From: UBA525 sp964589765
GTDB taxonomy: Archaea > Nanobdellota > Nanobdellia > Woesearchaeales > UBA525
Reading direction: 5' to 3'
NCBI GenBank assembly: GCA_964589765.1
Contig: CAZPUM010000015.1
Location: 1 to 30,095, forward strand
Length of the DNA stretch: 30,095 bases
In this document: positions 1-6,215 of the stretch, in pieces
Numbering within the stretch: the stretch's first letter is position 1
How the letters are laid out: each line of letters begins with the position of its first letter
Made by a program: the position numbers and the translations under genes
Notes under the pieces: generated by a model
What the model was told of the DNA's origin: nothing
Seen by the model: the letters and a program-made list of their open reading frames with translations, nothing else
Databases searched by the model: none

Positions 1-60
1 GCAGCCGGCATCCTGGCGCTGGCCGTGGCGATCGGCGGGCTCGCGGGTTGCACGCTTCCT
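1..60 (+). other. GC-rich foreign-looking segment: bacterial lipoprotein signal peptide fragment
   Basis: Reading from base 1 on the plus strand gives AAGILALAVAIGGLAGCTLP, a hydrophobic stretch ending in a textbook lipobox (LAGC). The codons are GC-rich with G or C in most third positions, unlike everything after about base 60. The plus frame runs on to a TAA at 115-117 through sequence that belongs to the opposite-strand DUF2779 gene. The likely explanation is a chimeric read or assembly join near bases 45-60. A genuine junction with transferred DNA is possible but less likely at a contig edge. Confidence 0.6.
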
Positions 61-1122
61 TTCTGTTTTTGCGCTGTAAGCGGAAACAGAACCCTCATCT
101 CCAATGCTGTTCACTAAAGCTATGGCGAGCTCTTTGTATGGTTCTCCAGGTCCAGCCACACAATCAGTATGTTCAACTGTTCCATTTTCAAACTCAATGT
201 GGGTTGAGAACTGATTAGGTATTCCCTGGTAAGGTCGCATTCCATCAAAAAGAGGGATTGCCGAAGTTAATGATTCAAAGTCCAAATGGTGGATGGGGTA
301 CTCAAGAGTGCCCAACCATTCTGAAATTTGTCGGGTCTCAAGATGTCTTTCTCCTGTAACAATTGCCTTTTGCTGAATTAATTGTTTAGCGTTAAGTTTT
401 GAAGGGTCAACATCTTTAATCAGAATAGTTTCCATAACTTTCAGCGCGTCAGAACCCATGCCTCTAAGTTCGAAAACAGAATGCTCAGGGATATCTTCAA
501 TGGTGTAAGCTTCATTTGTCTGTAGTATTGGAGGTTCAGCCTGGTTTACAATATAGAGCAGTCTTGATATATCTCCAGGGATTGATTTAACTCTTTCATT
601 GACAAGCTCTGTAATATCTTCAGCTACAAGAAGTTTTTCGGGTTCAACATCTCCTTCACGAACATATTGGTTGTTAACATGCATCAAGTAACATCTAGCA
701 ATCGACAAACCAGATTTTCTGAGTGTGTGGTACTGAAAGGCAACATCATCAATATGTTCAGGCTTGACTCGGGTACTAGATTTAACTTCAATTAAATCCC
801 AGGAACCGTTATTGCTTGGGTTGAGAATGTCAACTCTCGCAAGAAGTCTATCATAAAAAAATGTGGCTTCGAAAATAGGAATAAGGTCTCCCATTCTTTC
901 TTGAGTTCCAATATGCATCTCCTGAAGCTGGCCGTAAGGAACCTCGCTTCCGTTTGGATAGATGAGCTTTGCGTAATCTCCAATAACGTGTCCTTGTTCC
1001 ATCCTTGCCTTGACATCGGAAGGGAAATCAGGAACCAGTTCAGGTCTGTTCATCTTAAACCACATCTGACGTGGGTTCTTCAGACCTGTTGTGAAAAGAG
1101 ATTTTGAAAGCATTTTTGCCAT
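1..1122 (-). CDS. DUF2779-family nuclease-like protein, 3' end missing
   Basis: The protein starts MAKMLSKSLFTTGLKNPRQM and stays open to the window edge; it has about 358 credible residues, where the family is usually near 500. The N-terminal half resembles a PD-(D/E)XK (Cas4/RecB-like) nuclease: E85 in FEATFFY, D98 in RVD, and E112-x-K114 in LIEVKSS. From about residue 270 it matches DUF2779, with HLDFES giving a D281-F-E283 pair of exonuclease type, then IPLFDGMRPYQGIPNQFS. A longer start at 1146 is possible, but the TATA-like TTTTAAA at 1146-1152 sits about 27 nt before 1122, which favours the shorter, leaderless start. The last residues before the edge are encoded by foreign-looking GC-rich DNA and should not be trusted. 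It is divergent from the secreted-protein gene at 1211. The family has no proven role; a DNA-processing nuclease is inference. Confidence 0.8.
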   Translation of the reverse strand, partial: MAKMLSKSLFTTGLKNPRQMWFKMNRPELVPDFPSDVKARMEQGHVIGDYAKLIYPNGSEVPYGQLQEMHIGTQERMGDLIPIFEATFFYDRLLARVDILNPSNNGSWDLIEVKSSTRVKPEHIDDVAFQYHTLRKSGLSIARCYLMHVNNQYVREGDVEPEKLLVAEDITELVNERVKSIPGDISRLLYIVNQAEPPILQTNEAYTIEDIPEHSVFELRGMGSDALKVMETILIKDVDPSKLNAKQLIQQKAIVTGERHLETRQISEWLGTLEYPIHHLDFESLTSAIPLFDGMRPYQGIPNQFSTHIEFENGTVEHTDCVAGPGEPYKELAIALVNSIGDEGSVSAYSAKTERKRATREPADRHGQRQDAGC

Positions 1123-1145
1123 GATTGACGGGAAATCTGTATTCA

Positions 1146-1152
1146 TTTAAAA
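1146..1152 (-). promoter_or_regulatory. TATA-like box of the DUF2779 gene
   Basis: TTTTAAA on the minus strand is centred about 27 nt upstream of the ATG at 1122, the spacing expected for a leaderless archaeal transcript. It decides the start codon against the in-frame ATG at 1146. Confidence 0.6.
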
Positions 1153-1182
1153 GGTATGTGTGTGTGAGTCTTGTGCAAAAGG

Positions 1183-1190
1183 ATATTAAT
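1183..1190 (+). promoter_or_regulatory. TATA-like box of the secreted-protein gene
   Basis: ATATTAAT is centred about 25 nt before the ATG at 1211. With the opposite-facing box at 1146-1152 it forms a compact divergent promoter region. Confidence 0.55.
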
Positions 1191-1210
1191 CAAACAGCAC
1201 TCCCGAAACC

Positions 1211-2938
1211 ATGAAATACCGGGCTGGAGCGCTAGGGTTAGCATTACTGACAGCATCTTATGTTGGTGCTGAACAACCTGTAAGTCCTGCGCATAAGGAG
1301 GGATTTCCTGAGAAAGGATATGAAATTGCGCAGGATATTTCCAATGGGGGAATGACACTAGAGCAGGTTTTGGCAGACCCCCCTGATGACCCTGTAAATC
1401 TTTCAGAAGTATCTGAAGTAATCAAACTTGAGGGTATTTTACCTCCAGGATACAACTACTTTCAGGGGTATAATGCGATTCTTATTCAGGATTCAGAAGG
1501 AAACGAAAAATCAATAGCATTTTTTGGAAACATAGGAGATTGCTGTCCATGGCCTGAAGTTACTGTTCCAGAAAGCTCAGCAGTTCTTGTTTATCCTTTT
1601 GAAAATTCTGAGGGCATTACTCCCCAGCCATACTGGGTTATTCTAAACTACCCTAATGAAAGAAACACAGATATGTCTCTTGATGAGCATGAACTATTCA
1701 CAACAGCGCCCCATTTTGATGGGGAACTTTGGCACATGATGTACTCGGGAACCAGGCTTAGAACTATTAATCAAAATAACAGGGCAAGATTGGGAATGTT
1801 TGCTACCACAAACCCCTTTGTTCAGAACCCTCCAAATGTTAGATATCATGCCTGGCTTCCGCCAGTTACTCCTGGTTGTAGAGAGGAAGGCTCTTGCGAA
1901 GGAAATGGTTCTGGTTGGCATCCAACATTTTTGGAGCTGGAAGAGGAGAAATTTGGCCTCTCCCCAGGTCTTTACCTTTTTGTCGGGGAGAATATATCTT
2001 ACCTTGATGGTTCAAGGTATGTGAAGAACTCCAACATTCTGTACAGAATAAATGACTGGCATGGGGACGATAAGGTTACTCTTCTTGCACCTGTCGAAAA
2101 TGAAGATGGTACTTGGACCCGAATTGAGTATCACGGTCATAGGTGGTCAATTCCAAGAGATATAGGGATTCATACAGATGATGGTGGAGAAGTATTACAG
2201 TCTTACGGCTATACTAACGGTCCTGTTACAAATGTAGAAGCTATAAGGATAAGCGAGAGTGAGGATGCTCTCAACTGGTACGATGTGGGGAAATTATACT
2301 GGGATGAGAGCCCTATCTGGGACCCTGCAAGGCTGAAAACTCTTGATGGAAAGTTTGCTGATTCTACCCTTATGATTATGAACTACAGTTATGGCAGTAC
2401 TGTTATAGATGACTGGCGGGTAGTATTGTTTGTTGATAAAGATGCTAAGATTCCTAAATCTCTAAGAGAGAATTGGGCCCCTCTATTGCCTGAACAATTT
2501 CAAAAGACGAAACCTTTCAGAGTTGATATGGGAATCCGTGCTGCAGCAACATCTCCCGATAATGAAGACCCTTATGCCAGAGTGTTTTTGAATAACCAAC
2601 TTCTTGATATTGTTCCATTTAGATTCACAGGTCATATGACTTATAGATTAAACTTTGAGGTAGACCCTTTCAAAAAGTTCCATACAATCCAGATTCAGAG
2701 AGATACTGAGTGCCTAGACTGTGATGTGTACATGAGCAGGACGGATGTTAATTTCAGGGCTATTGATTTTGATGACATGGAGACCGATAAAGATGTAACC
2801 CTTGTTCATGATAACTATTTTGACATTGATGTACTGAAGCTTGATTGGGGGGCTAACATCATTATGAACATTCCCACTGAAAAATTTCTTCCCAGAACAC
2901 CAGGAACTCGGAGAAGTGGTAGAATATCTAGCTACTAA
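1211..2938 (+). CDS. Secreted protein of unknown function, possible beta-propeller
   Basis: This 575-aa protein begins with a signal peptide (MKYRAGALGLALLTASYVGA) with a plausible cleavage after VGA. No C-terminal membrane anchor is visible. The body is rich in Trp, Tyr, Asp and Gly and repeats motifs of the kind GELWHMMYSG, GLYLFVGENISY, DALNWYDVGKLYWDES and STLMIMNYSY. These resemble the strands of five-bladed propeller glycosidase-like proteins (GH43/GH32 style), with a beta-rich domain after about residue 430. Two Cys-rich spots (GDCCPW and CLDCD) could form disulfides outside the cell. I do not recognise the family, and the propeller idea is inference. It overlaps the convergent UDG-like gene by 11 nt and is probably transcribed leaderless from its own promoter. 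Confidence 0.8.
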   Translation: MKYRAGALGLALLTASYVGAEQPVSPAHKEGFPEKGYEIAQDISNGGMTLEQVLADPPDDPVNLSEVSEVIKLEGILPPGYNYFQGYNAILIQDSEGNEKSIAFFGNIGDCCPWPEVTVPESSAVLVYPFENSEGITPQPYWVILNYPNERNTDMSLDEHELFTTAPHFDGELWHMMYSGTRLRTINQNNRARLGMFATTNPFVQNPPNVRYHAWLPPVTPGCREEGSCEGNGSGWHPTFLELEEEKFGLSPGLYLFVGENISYLDGSRYVKNSNILYRINDWHGDDKVTLLAPVENEDGTWTRIEYHGHRWSIPRDIGIHTDDGGEVLQSYGYTNGPVTNVEAIRISESEDALNWYDVGKLYWDESPIWDPARLKTLDGKFADSTLMIMNYSYGSTVIDDWRVVLFVDKDAKIPKSLRENWAPLLPEQFQKTKPFRVDMGIRAAATSPDNEDPYARVFLNNQLLDIVPFRFTGHMTYRLNFEVDPFKKFHTIQIQRDTECLDCDVYMSRTDVNFRAIDFDDMETDKDVTLVHDNYFDIDVLKLDWGANIIMNIPTEKFLPRTPGTRRSGRISSY

Positions 2939-3434
2939 GAAAATCCATAACTACACTGTAGTTTTTTATTCTTTGTTCTTTAGGAAACCTGAATGTTCTC
3001 CCTGGGTGGTACATTAGAAGTGTGGGTACTCCTTTGTAGGTTCTGACTGAGCCAACTTTTTCAGAAAAATCGTTATCGCCAAACAGGTGTTTGTGTACCA
3101 TAGCTCCAGATGCCAGAATCTTTCTTGGCTGGAAATCAGCAATCTGTTCTTCCAGAATTGCCAACGAGCGCTGATACTCATCAGCAGATGGCATTCTGTC
3201 GTTTGGAAGGAGATACTTGTACAGGTTTGTGAAGAAAAAGTCCTCAAACCCGTGGCCTGTGAATCCCAACATCTCTTTAATGTTTCTTCCTGTTTGTGAT
3301 GCTTGGAACGCTGTCCACCAATCACCATGTTCAGGGTCTATCGCTCTGCTGTCTGAACGGTGAAGGAGAAACATCCATCTTGTGTCGCCTGCTCTTACGC
3401 CTGAAACCCCTTCATCAAAGTTATACTCAGTCAT
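2928..3434 (-). CDS. Uracil-DNA glycosylase superfamily-like protein
   Basis: The 168-aa protein starts MTEYNFDEGVSGV. It has features of the UDG fold: FFFTNLYKYLLPN in the middle, the strand-loop KILASGAMVHKHLF, and a C-terminal YHPGR in the place of the HPS/HPG motif that contacts the DNA minor groove. The usual N-terminal catalytic-water motif (GEAPG or GQDPY type) is not evident; the equivalent region reads FLLHRSDSRA, so base-excision activity is uncertain. A longer reading from 3485 would run into the tRNA-Thr gene and is rejected. The gene lies about 40 nt downstream of that tRNA on the same strand and its 3' end overlaps the convergent gene by 11 nt. Confidence 0.65.
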   Translation of the reverse strand: MTEYNFDEGVSGVRAGDTRWMFLLHRSDSRAIDPEHGDWWTAFQASQTGRNIKEMLGFTGHGFEDFFFTNLYKYLLPNDRMPSADEYQRSLAILEEQIADFQPRKILASGAMVHKHLFGDNDFSEKVGSVRTYKGVPTLLMYHPGRTFRFPKEQRIKNYSVVMDFLSS

Positions 3435-3473
3435 AATTGAAGGGATTTTTGAAAAGTATATTAGAATAGTGGA

Positions 3474-3546
3474 AGCCCCCGGCAAGATTTGAACTCGCGA
3501 CCTGCGGTTTACAAAACCGCCGCTCTACCAGCTGAGCTACGGAGGC
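3474..3546 (-). tRNA. tRNA-Thr (anticodon TGT)
   Basis: A 73-nt cloverleaf on the minus strand. The acceptor stem is GCCTCCG paired with CGGGGGC (one T-G pair), the D-arm has a GCTC/GAGC stem, the anticodon stem GCGGT/ACCGC holds the loop TTTGTAA, the variable loop is AGGTC, and the T-arm loop is TTCAAAT. Discriminator is T. CCA is not encoded in register. A TATA-like box lies about 28 nt upstream. Confidence 0.95.
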
Positions 3547-3570
3547 GTATCACTCGCGACCCCGGTTTGA

Positions 3571-3578
3571 TTTATAAA
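3571..3578 (-). promoter_or_regulatory. TATA box of tRNA-Thr
   Basis: TTTATAAA is centred about 28 nt upstream of the tRNA 5' end. It sits immediately after the stop codon (3581-3583) of the upstream hydrolase-like gene, so the tRNA is likely transcribed independently. Confidence 0.65.
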
Positions 3579-3580
3579 TT

Positions 3581-4354
3581 CTACGCAGCTTTTTGCTTCT
3601 TCAGGAACTTAATGGACCCATCAACAATGGCCTTCACGCCCTTTCTGCTGTCAATATTGCCAAGACCGGACATATGAAGTATCTCTTTCTTGGCAGGAAC
3701 CCTGTTGGAAAGCCATTCTGTGCTCTCCTGTAAGAAAATAGGACTGTCTGTATAGACAAAAAGGGTGGGCGTATCAAGGTTTCTGGAGCACCTTGCCATA
3801 TCTATCTTTTCACCATCCTCAAAGAAAGTGTAGTTTACTCGGACCTCTTTGCCGTTGAGGGGTACGTGAAAGTATCTCTTCAGTCGCACATGCATCATCT
3901 TTCGGTCGTCAAATCGGGTCCAAGTGCTGGCATGGACATCATGGGGTGTGTTAATCAGAATTTGGGCTTTCAGGATATGTTTGAACCCCTCCAATACAAC
4001 TGAGGACATGGCTCCATATCCAAATCCCATGATACTGATTTTGCTCTCGTTGATGTATGCTCTTCTTTTACAATACTCATATACATACTCTAAATCGTGG
4101 GCTCTCTGGCTGATAGTGGTGTCTGAGCCGTGTCCTTCGCTCTCTCCATATCCATTTGTGAAATCGAATCTGACCACTGCGATATTGCTCTCAAGAAGTA
4201 GTCTTGCTGCCTCTTTGATATGAGGGCTCTCTTTATTATCAAAAAAGTCGTTCGCGATAATTACAAGAGGGAATTTGCCTCGAGGCTTCGGGCGATAAAT
4301 AGTTCCTATGATTGTGAGACCGCAGTCGTTCACAATCGCAAAATCCTCATCCAT
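3581..4354 (-). CDS. Alpha/beta-hydrolase-fold protein, probably catalytically dead
   Basis: This 257-aa protein has the layout of a single-domain alpha/beta hydrolase: an early strand with FPLVIIANDFFDN, then AVVRFDFTNGYGESEG (usually FDxRGxGxS), then the elbow ISIMGFGYGAMS. The nucleophile elbow normally reads G-x-S-x-G; here it is G110-F-G112-Y-G114, so the serine is replaced by glycine. The acid position (LFVYTDSPIF) and the usual GADH histidine region (MSGLGN) are also atypical. It is therefore more likely a pseudoenzyme or binding protein than an esterase or peptidase. It is divergent from the AI-2E-family gene, with a TATA-like TTTATAAA at 4378-4385 about 27 nt upstream. Confidence 0.75.
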   Translation of the reverse strand: MDEDFAIVNDCGLTIIGTIYRPKPRGKFPLVIIANDFFDNKESPHIKEAARLLLESNIAVVRFDFTNGYGESEGHGSDTTISQRAHDLEYVYEYCKRRAYINESKISIMGFGYGAMSSVVLEGFKHILKAQILINTPHDVHASTWTRFDDRKMMHVRLKRYFHVPLNGKEVRVNYTFFEDGEKIDMARCSRNLDTPTLFVYTDSPIFLQESTEWLSNRVPAKKEILHMSGLGNIDSRKGVKAIVDGSIKFLKKQKAA

Positions 4355-4377
4355 TCATAAGAGGTAGTCTCAGACTC

Positions 4378-4385
4378 TTTATAAA
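4378..4385 (-). promoter_or_regulatory. TATA box of the hydrolase-like gene
   Basis: TTTATAAA, a self-complementary box centred about 27 nt before the ATG at 4354, implying a leaderless mRNA. Confidence 0.6.
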
Positions 4386-4432
4386 CTGTTTGTCGTCATT
4401 CCCTGAAGAGAACTCAACAATCTAAGAAATTA

Positions 4433-4440
4433 TTTATAAA
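4433..4440 (+). promoter_or_regulatory. TATA box of the AI-2E-family gene
   Basis: TTTATAAA centred about 25 nt before the ATG at 4462. The two identical boxes 55 nt apart divide the intergenic space into divergent promoters. Confidence 0.65.
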
Positions 4441-4461
4441 CAGGTGTGCTAAAGAATTGTT

Positions 4462-5481
4462 ATGGCAAAGCACACAATTGTGGCTCTGTATGCATTGATA
4501 GTAATTTTTGGGTATTTGAGTTATCTATTGATATCGCCGTTTTTATCCTATCTAATAATGGGGGCTTTGTTTGGGTATGTTTTTTTCCCTGTGTTCAGAT
4601 TTTTTGACAAGAAGCTACCCGGCTGGTTGTCAGCCTCTTTAGTTATCGTTCTGACCTTGATTTTGATTATTATTCCTGGAATATATGTTGCAGGAGAAGT
4701 GATTACTCAAGCCTCAAACGCATACCAGTCCATACAAGCAACAGGAATTATTCAGGAAAACAGAATGATTCATGAGATGAATGAGATTACAGGTGTTGAT
4801 TTCTCGTCAGAAATTGTAGATTTGCTTGGGGATTTCAGAAACACTGTCAAAGGTGCGATTCCAAGCATAATTACAAGCACAGGAATGTTTATCATAGGAC
4901 TTTTTATTCTGTTCTTTGTGATGTACTACTCTTTTATTGACGGTAGAAAATGGTTTAATTCGGCTGTTGAGCTTATTCCTGTTCAACCCCATCAGAAAAA
5001 CAAACTGAGGGATGAGTTAATAACTGGGACCCGGGCTCTAATATACGGGCATATTGTGACCAGTCTTTTTGTTGGTATGGCGGTAGGAATACTATTTTTG
5101 TTATTCAAACTTCCAAACCCGATTTTCTGGGCTTTTCTAGCGATAATATTGGGCATCCTGCCATTTGTGGGCGCCTCTTTTGTTTATATACCTGCTAGCA
5201 TTTACATAATGTGGCAGGTAAACTGGGTTGCGGGTATTGCGCTTCTGGTCCTTTCAGCGGGAGCTCAGATGTACATAGATTATGTGTTAAGGCCTCTTTT
5301 GGTCAGCGCAAGAAGTACTATTCATCCAGTTCTTGTGATTGCAGGAGTGCTTGGAGGACTCTTAAGCATGGGAGTTGTAGGATTCTTGCTAGGTCCTCTA
5401 ATACTGAATGTTTTCGTGACTCTGCTTGGTTTCGACTATGTGGCAGAGACAAAAAAAATTAAGAAAAAAAAATCTAGTTGA
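4462..5481 (+). CDS. AI-2E family (PerM/TqsA-like) membrane transporter
   Basis: A 339-aa polytopic membrane protein of normal length for the family. Two hydrophobic helices at the N-terminus flank FGYVFFPVFRFFDKKLPGW, followed by a third. A soluble, partly helical loop (about residues 80-130) separates these from the C-terminal helix bundle, which carries the family-typical PNPIFWAFLAIILGILPFVG and the RPLLVSARSTIHPVLV region before GFLLGPLI. The tail is Lys-rich (KKIKKKKSS). Family members export small molecules or act as Na+/H+ antiporters; the substrate here is unknown. It appears to be a single-gene, leaderless transcript, and its last 8 nt overlap the convergent FKBP gene. Confidence 0.88.
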   Translation: MAKHTIVALYALIVIFGYLSYLLISPFLSYLIMGALFGYVFFPVFRFFDKKLPGWLSASLVIVLTLILIIIPGIYVAGEVITQASNAYQSIQATGIIQENRMIHEMNEITGVDFSSEIVDLLGDFRNTVKGAIPSIITSTGMFIIGLFILFFVMYYSFIDGRKWFNSAVELIPVQPHQKNKLRDELITGTRALIYGHIVTSLFVGMAVGILFLLFKLPNPIFWAFLAIILGILPFVGASFVYIPASIYIMWQVNWVAGIALLVLSAGAQMYIDYVLRPLLVSARSTIHPVLVIAGVLGGLLSMGVVGFLLGPLILNVFVTLLGFDYVAETKKIKKKKSS

Positions 5482-6061
5482 TATCAACAACTTCGATATC
5501 GAAACTGAGCGTCTTGCCAGCAAGTGGGTGGTTCATATCGATTGTGACCCCGTCATCCTCAATCTTGGTGACTTTTACAGGAATGGGTCCTGGGGCCTGA
5601 GGGTGGTTTAATGCCAGTTGCATTCCTACCTCGAGCTGGTCCTTGATATCTCCAAAGGCCTCCTTTGGAACCTTCTGGTTCAGGTCAGGCTGTGGCTCTC
5701 CGTAAGCATCTGCCGGCTGGATTGTAATACTCTTCTTCTCGCCAGTCTTCATGCCCACAACAGCCGCGTCAAACCCTTTGATTACCATGTTTTGTCCGAC
5801 TTTAAACTCTAGTGGGTCTTTGCCCTCGGAGCTGTCAAAAACTTCCCCTCCTTCAAGGGTGCCTTTGTAGTGAACTTTGATGGTATTACCTGATTCAACA
5901 ACGCCAGATGTGTTTGGCTTGTTCTCTGAAACTTCAGAGGTTGGAACATCAGGTGCTTCTGATGCCTGTGGTTCAGGCGTTTCAGCAGGAGTCTCTGGCT
6001 CTGGTGCTGGCTCAGGAGCAGGTGTCTGCTCCTCAGGAGTTTGCTTTTCTTCATCTGCCAT
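5474..6061 (-). CDS. FKBP-type peptidyl-prolyl isomerase, SlyD-like, with acidic Pro-rich N-terminus
   Basis: From the ATG at 6061 the protein is 195 aa. Residues 1-50 are a low-complexity segment of Glu, Pro, Ala and Thr (repeated PEPAPEPETP-like units). The FKBP domain follows with TIKVHYKGTLEGGEVFDSS, PLEFKVGQNMVIKGFDAAVVGM and GEKKSITI. Like archaeal long-type FKBP/SlyD it carries an inserted flap domain (AYGEPQPDLNQKVPKEAF through KIEDDGVTIDMNHPL) before the last strand, LSFDIEVVD. It would accelerate proline isomerisation and act as a chaperone in the cytoplasm; no signal peptide is present. A GTG at 6094 would add 11 residues but is less likely. It is divergent from thrS. Confidence 0.92.
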   Translation of the reverse strand: MADEEKQTPEEQTPAPEPAPEPETPAETPEPQASEAPDVPTSEVSENKPNTSGVVESGNTIKVHYKGTLEGGEVFDSSEGKDPLEFKVGQNMVIKGFDAAVVGMKTGEKKSITIQPADAYGEPQPDLNQKVPKEAFGDIKDQLEVGMQLALNHPQAPGPIPVKVTKIEDDGVTIDMNHPLAGKTLSFDIEVVDIN

Positions 6062-6171
6062 AAATATCGTCCAAGAAGCGAATCTAAGGTTCACCCCTCA
6101 TGTTTTGCGAACAGGCACCCCTTTAAGAAGGTTGCCCATCAAAACCTTTTTAACTGTAGTGTTGGGCCTGA

Positions 6172-6210
6172 TTATAAACATGTGTCGGCATTTGTAGGTC
6201 GGCAGGAGGA
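6172..6210 (+). promoter_or_regulatory. Promoter and Shine-Dalgarno of thrS
   Basis: A TATA-like ATTATAAA at 6171-6178 would place transcription start near 6200. The strong Shine-Dalgarno AGGAGGA at 6204-6210 lies 5 nt before the ATG at 6216. thrS is thus one of the few genes here with a short leader and a ribosome binding site rather than a leaderless start. Confidence 0.65.
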
Positions 6211-6215
6211 ATAGT

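Noticed and set aside
3434..3485. Extended start for the UDG-like protein
   Set aside because: The extra residues are encoded by the 3' end of tRNA-Thr; the ATG at 3434 lies after the tRNA.
3493..3562. Direct repeat ACTCGCGACC inside and upstream of tRNA-Thr as an attachment-site remnant
   Set aside because: Only 10 nt, copies 60 nt apart, and no integrase or foreign gene nearby; likely chance.
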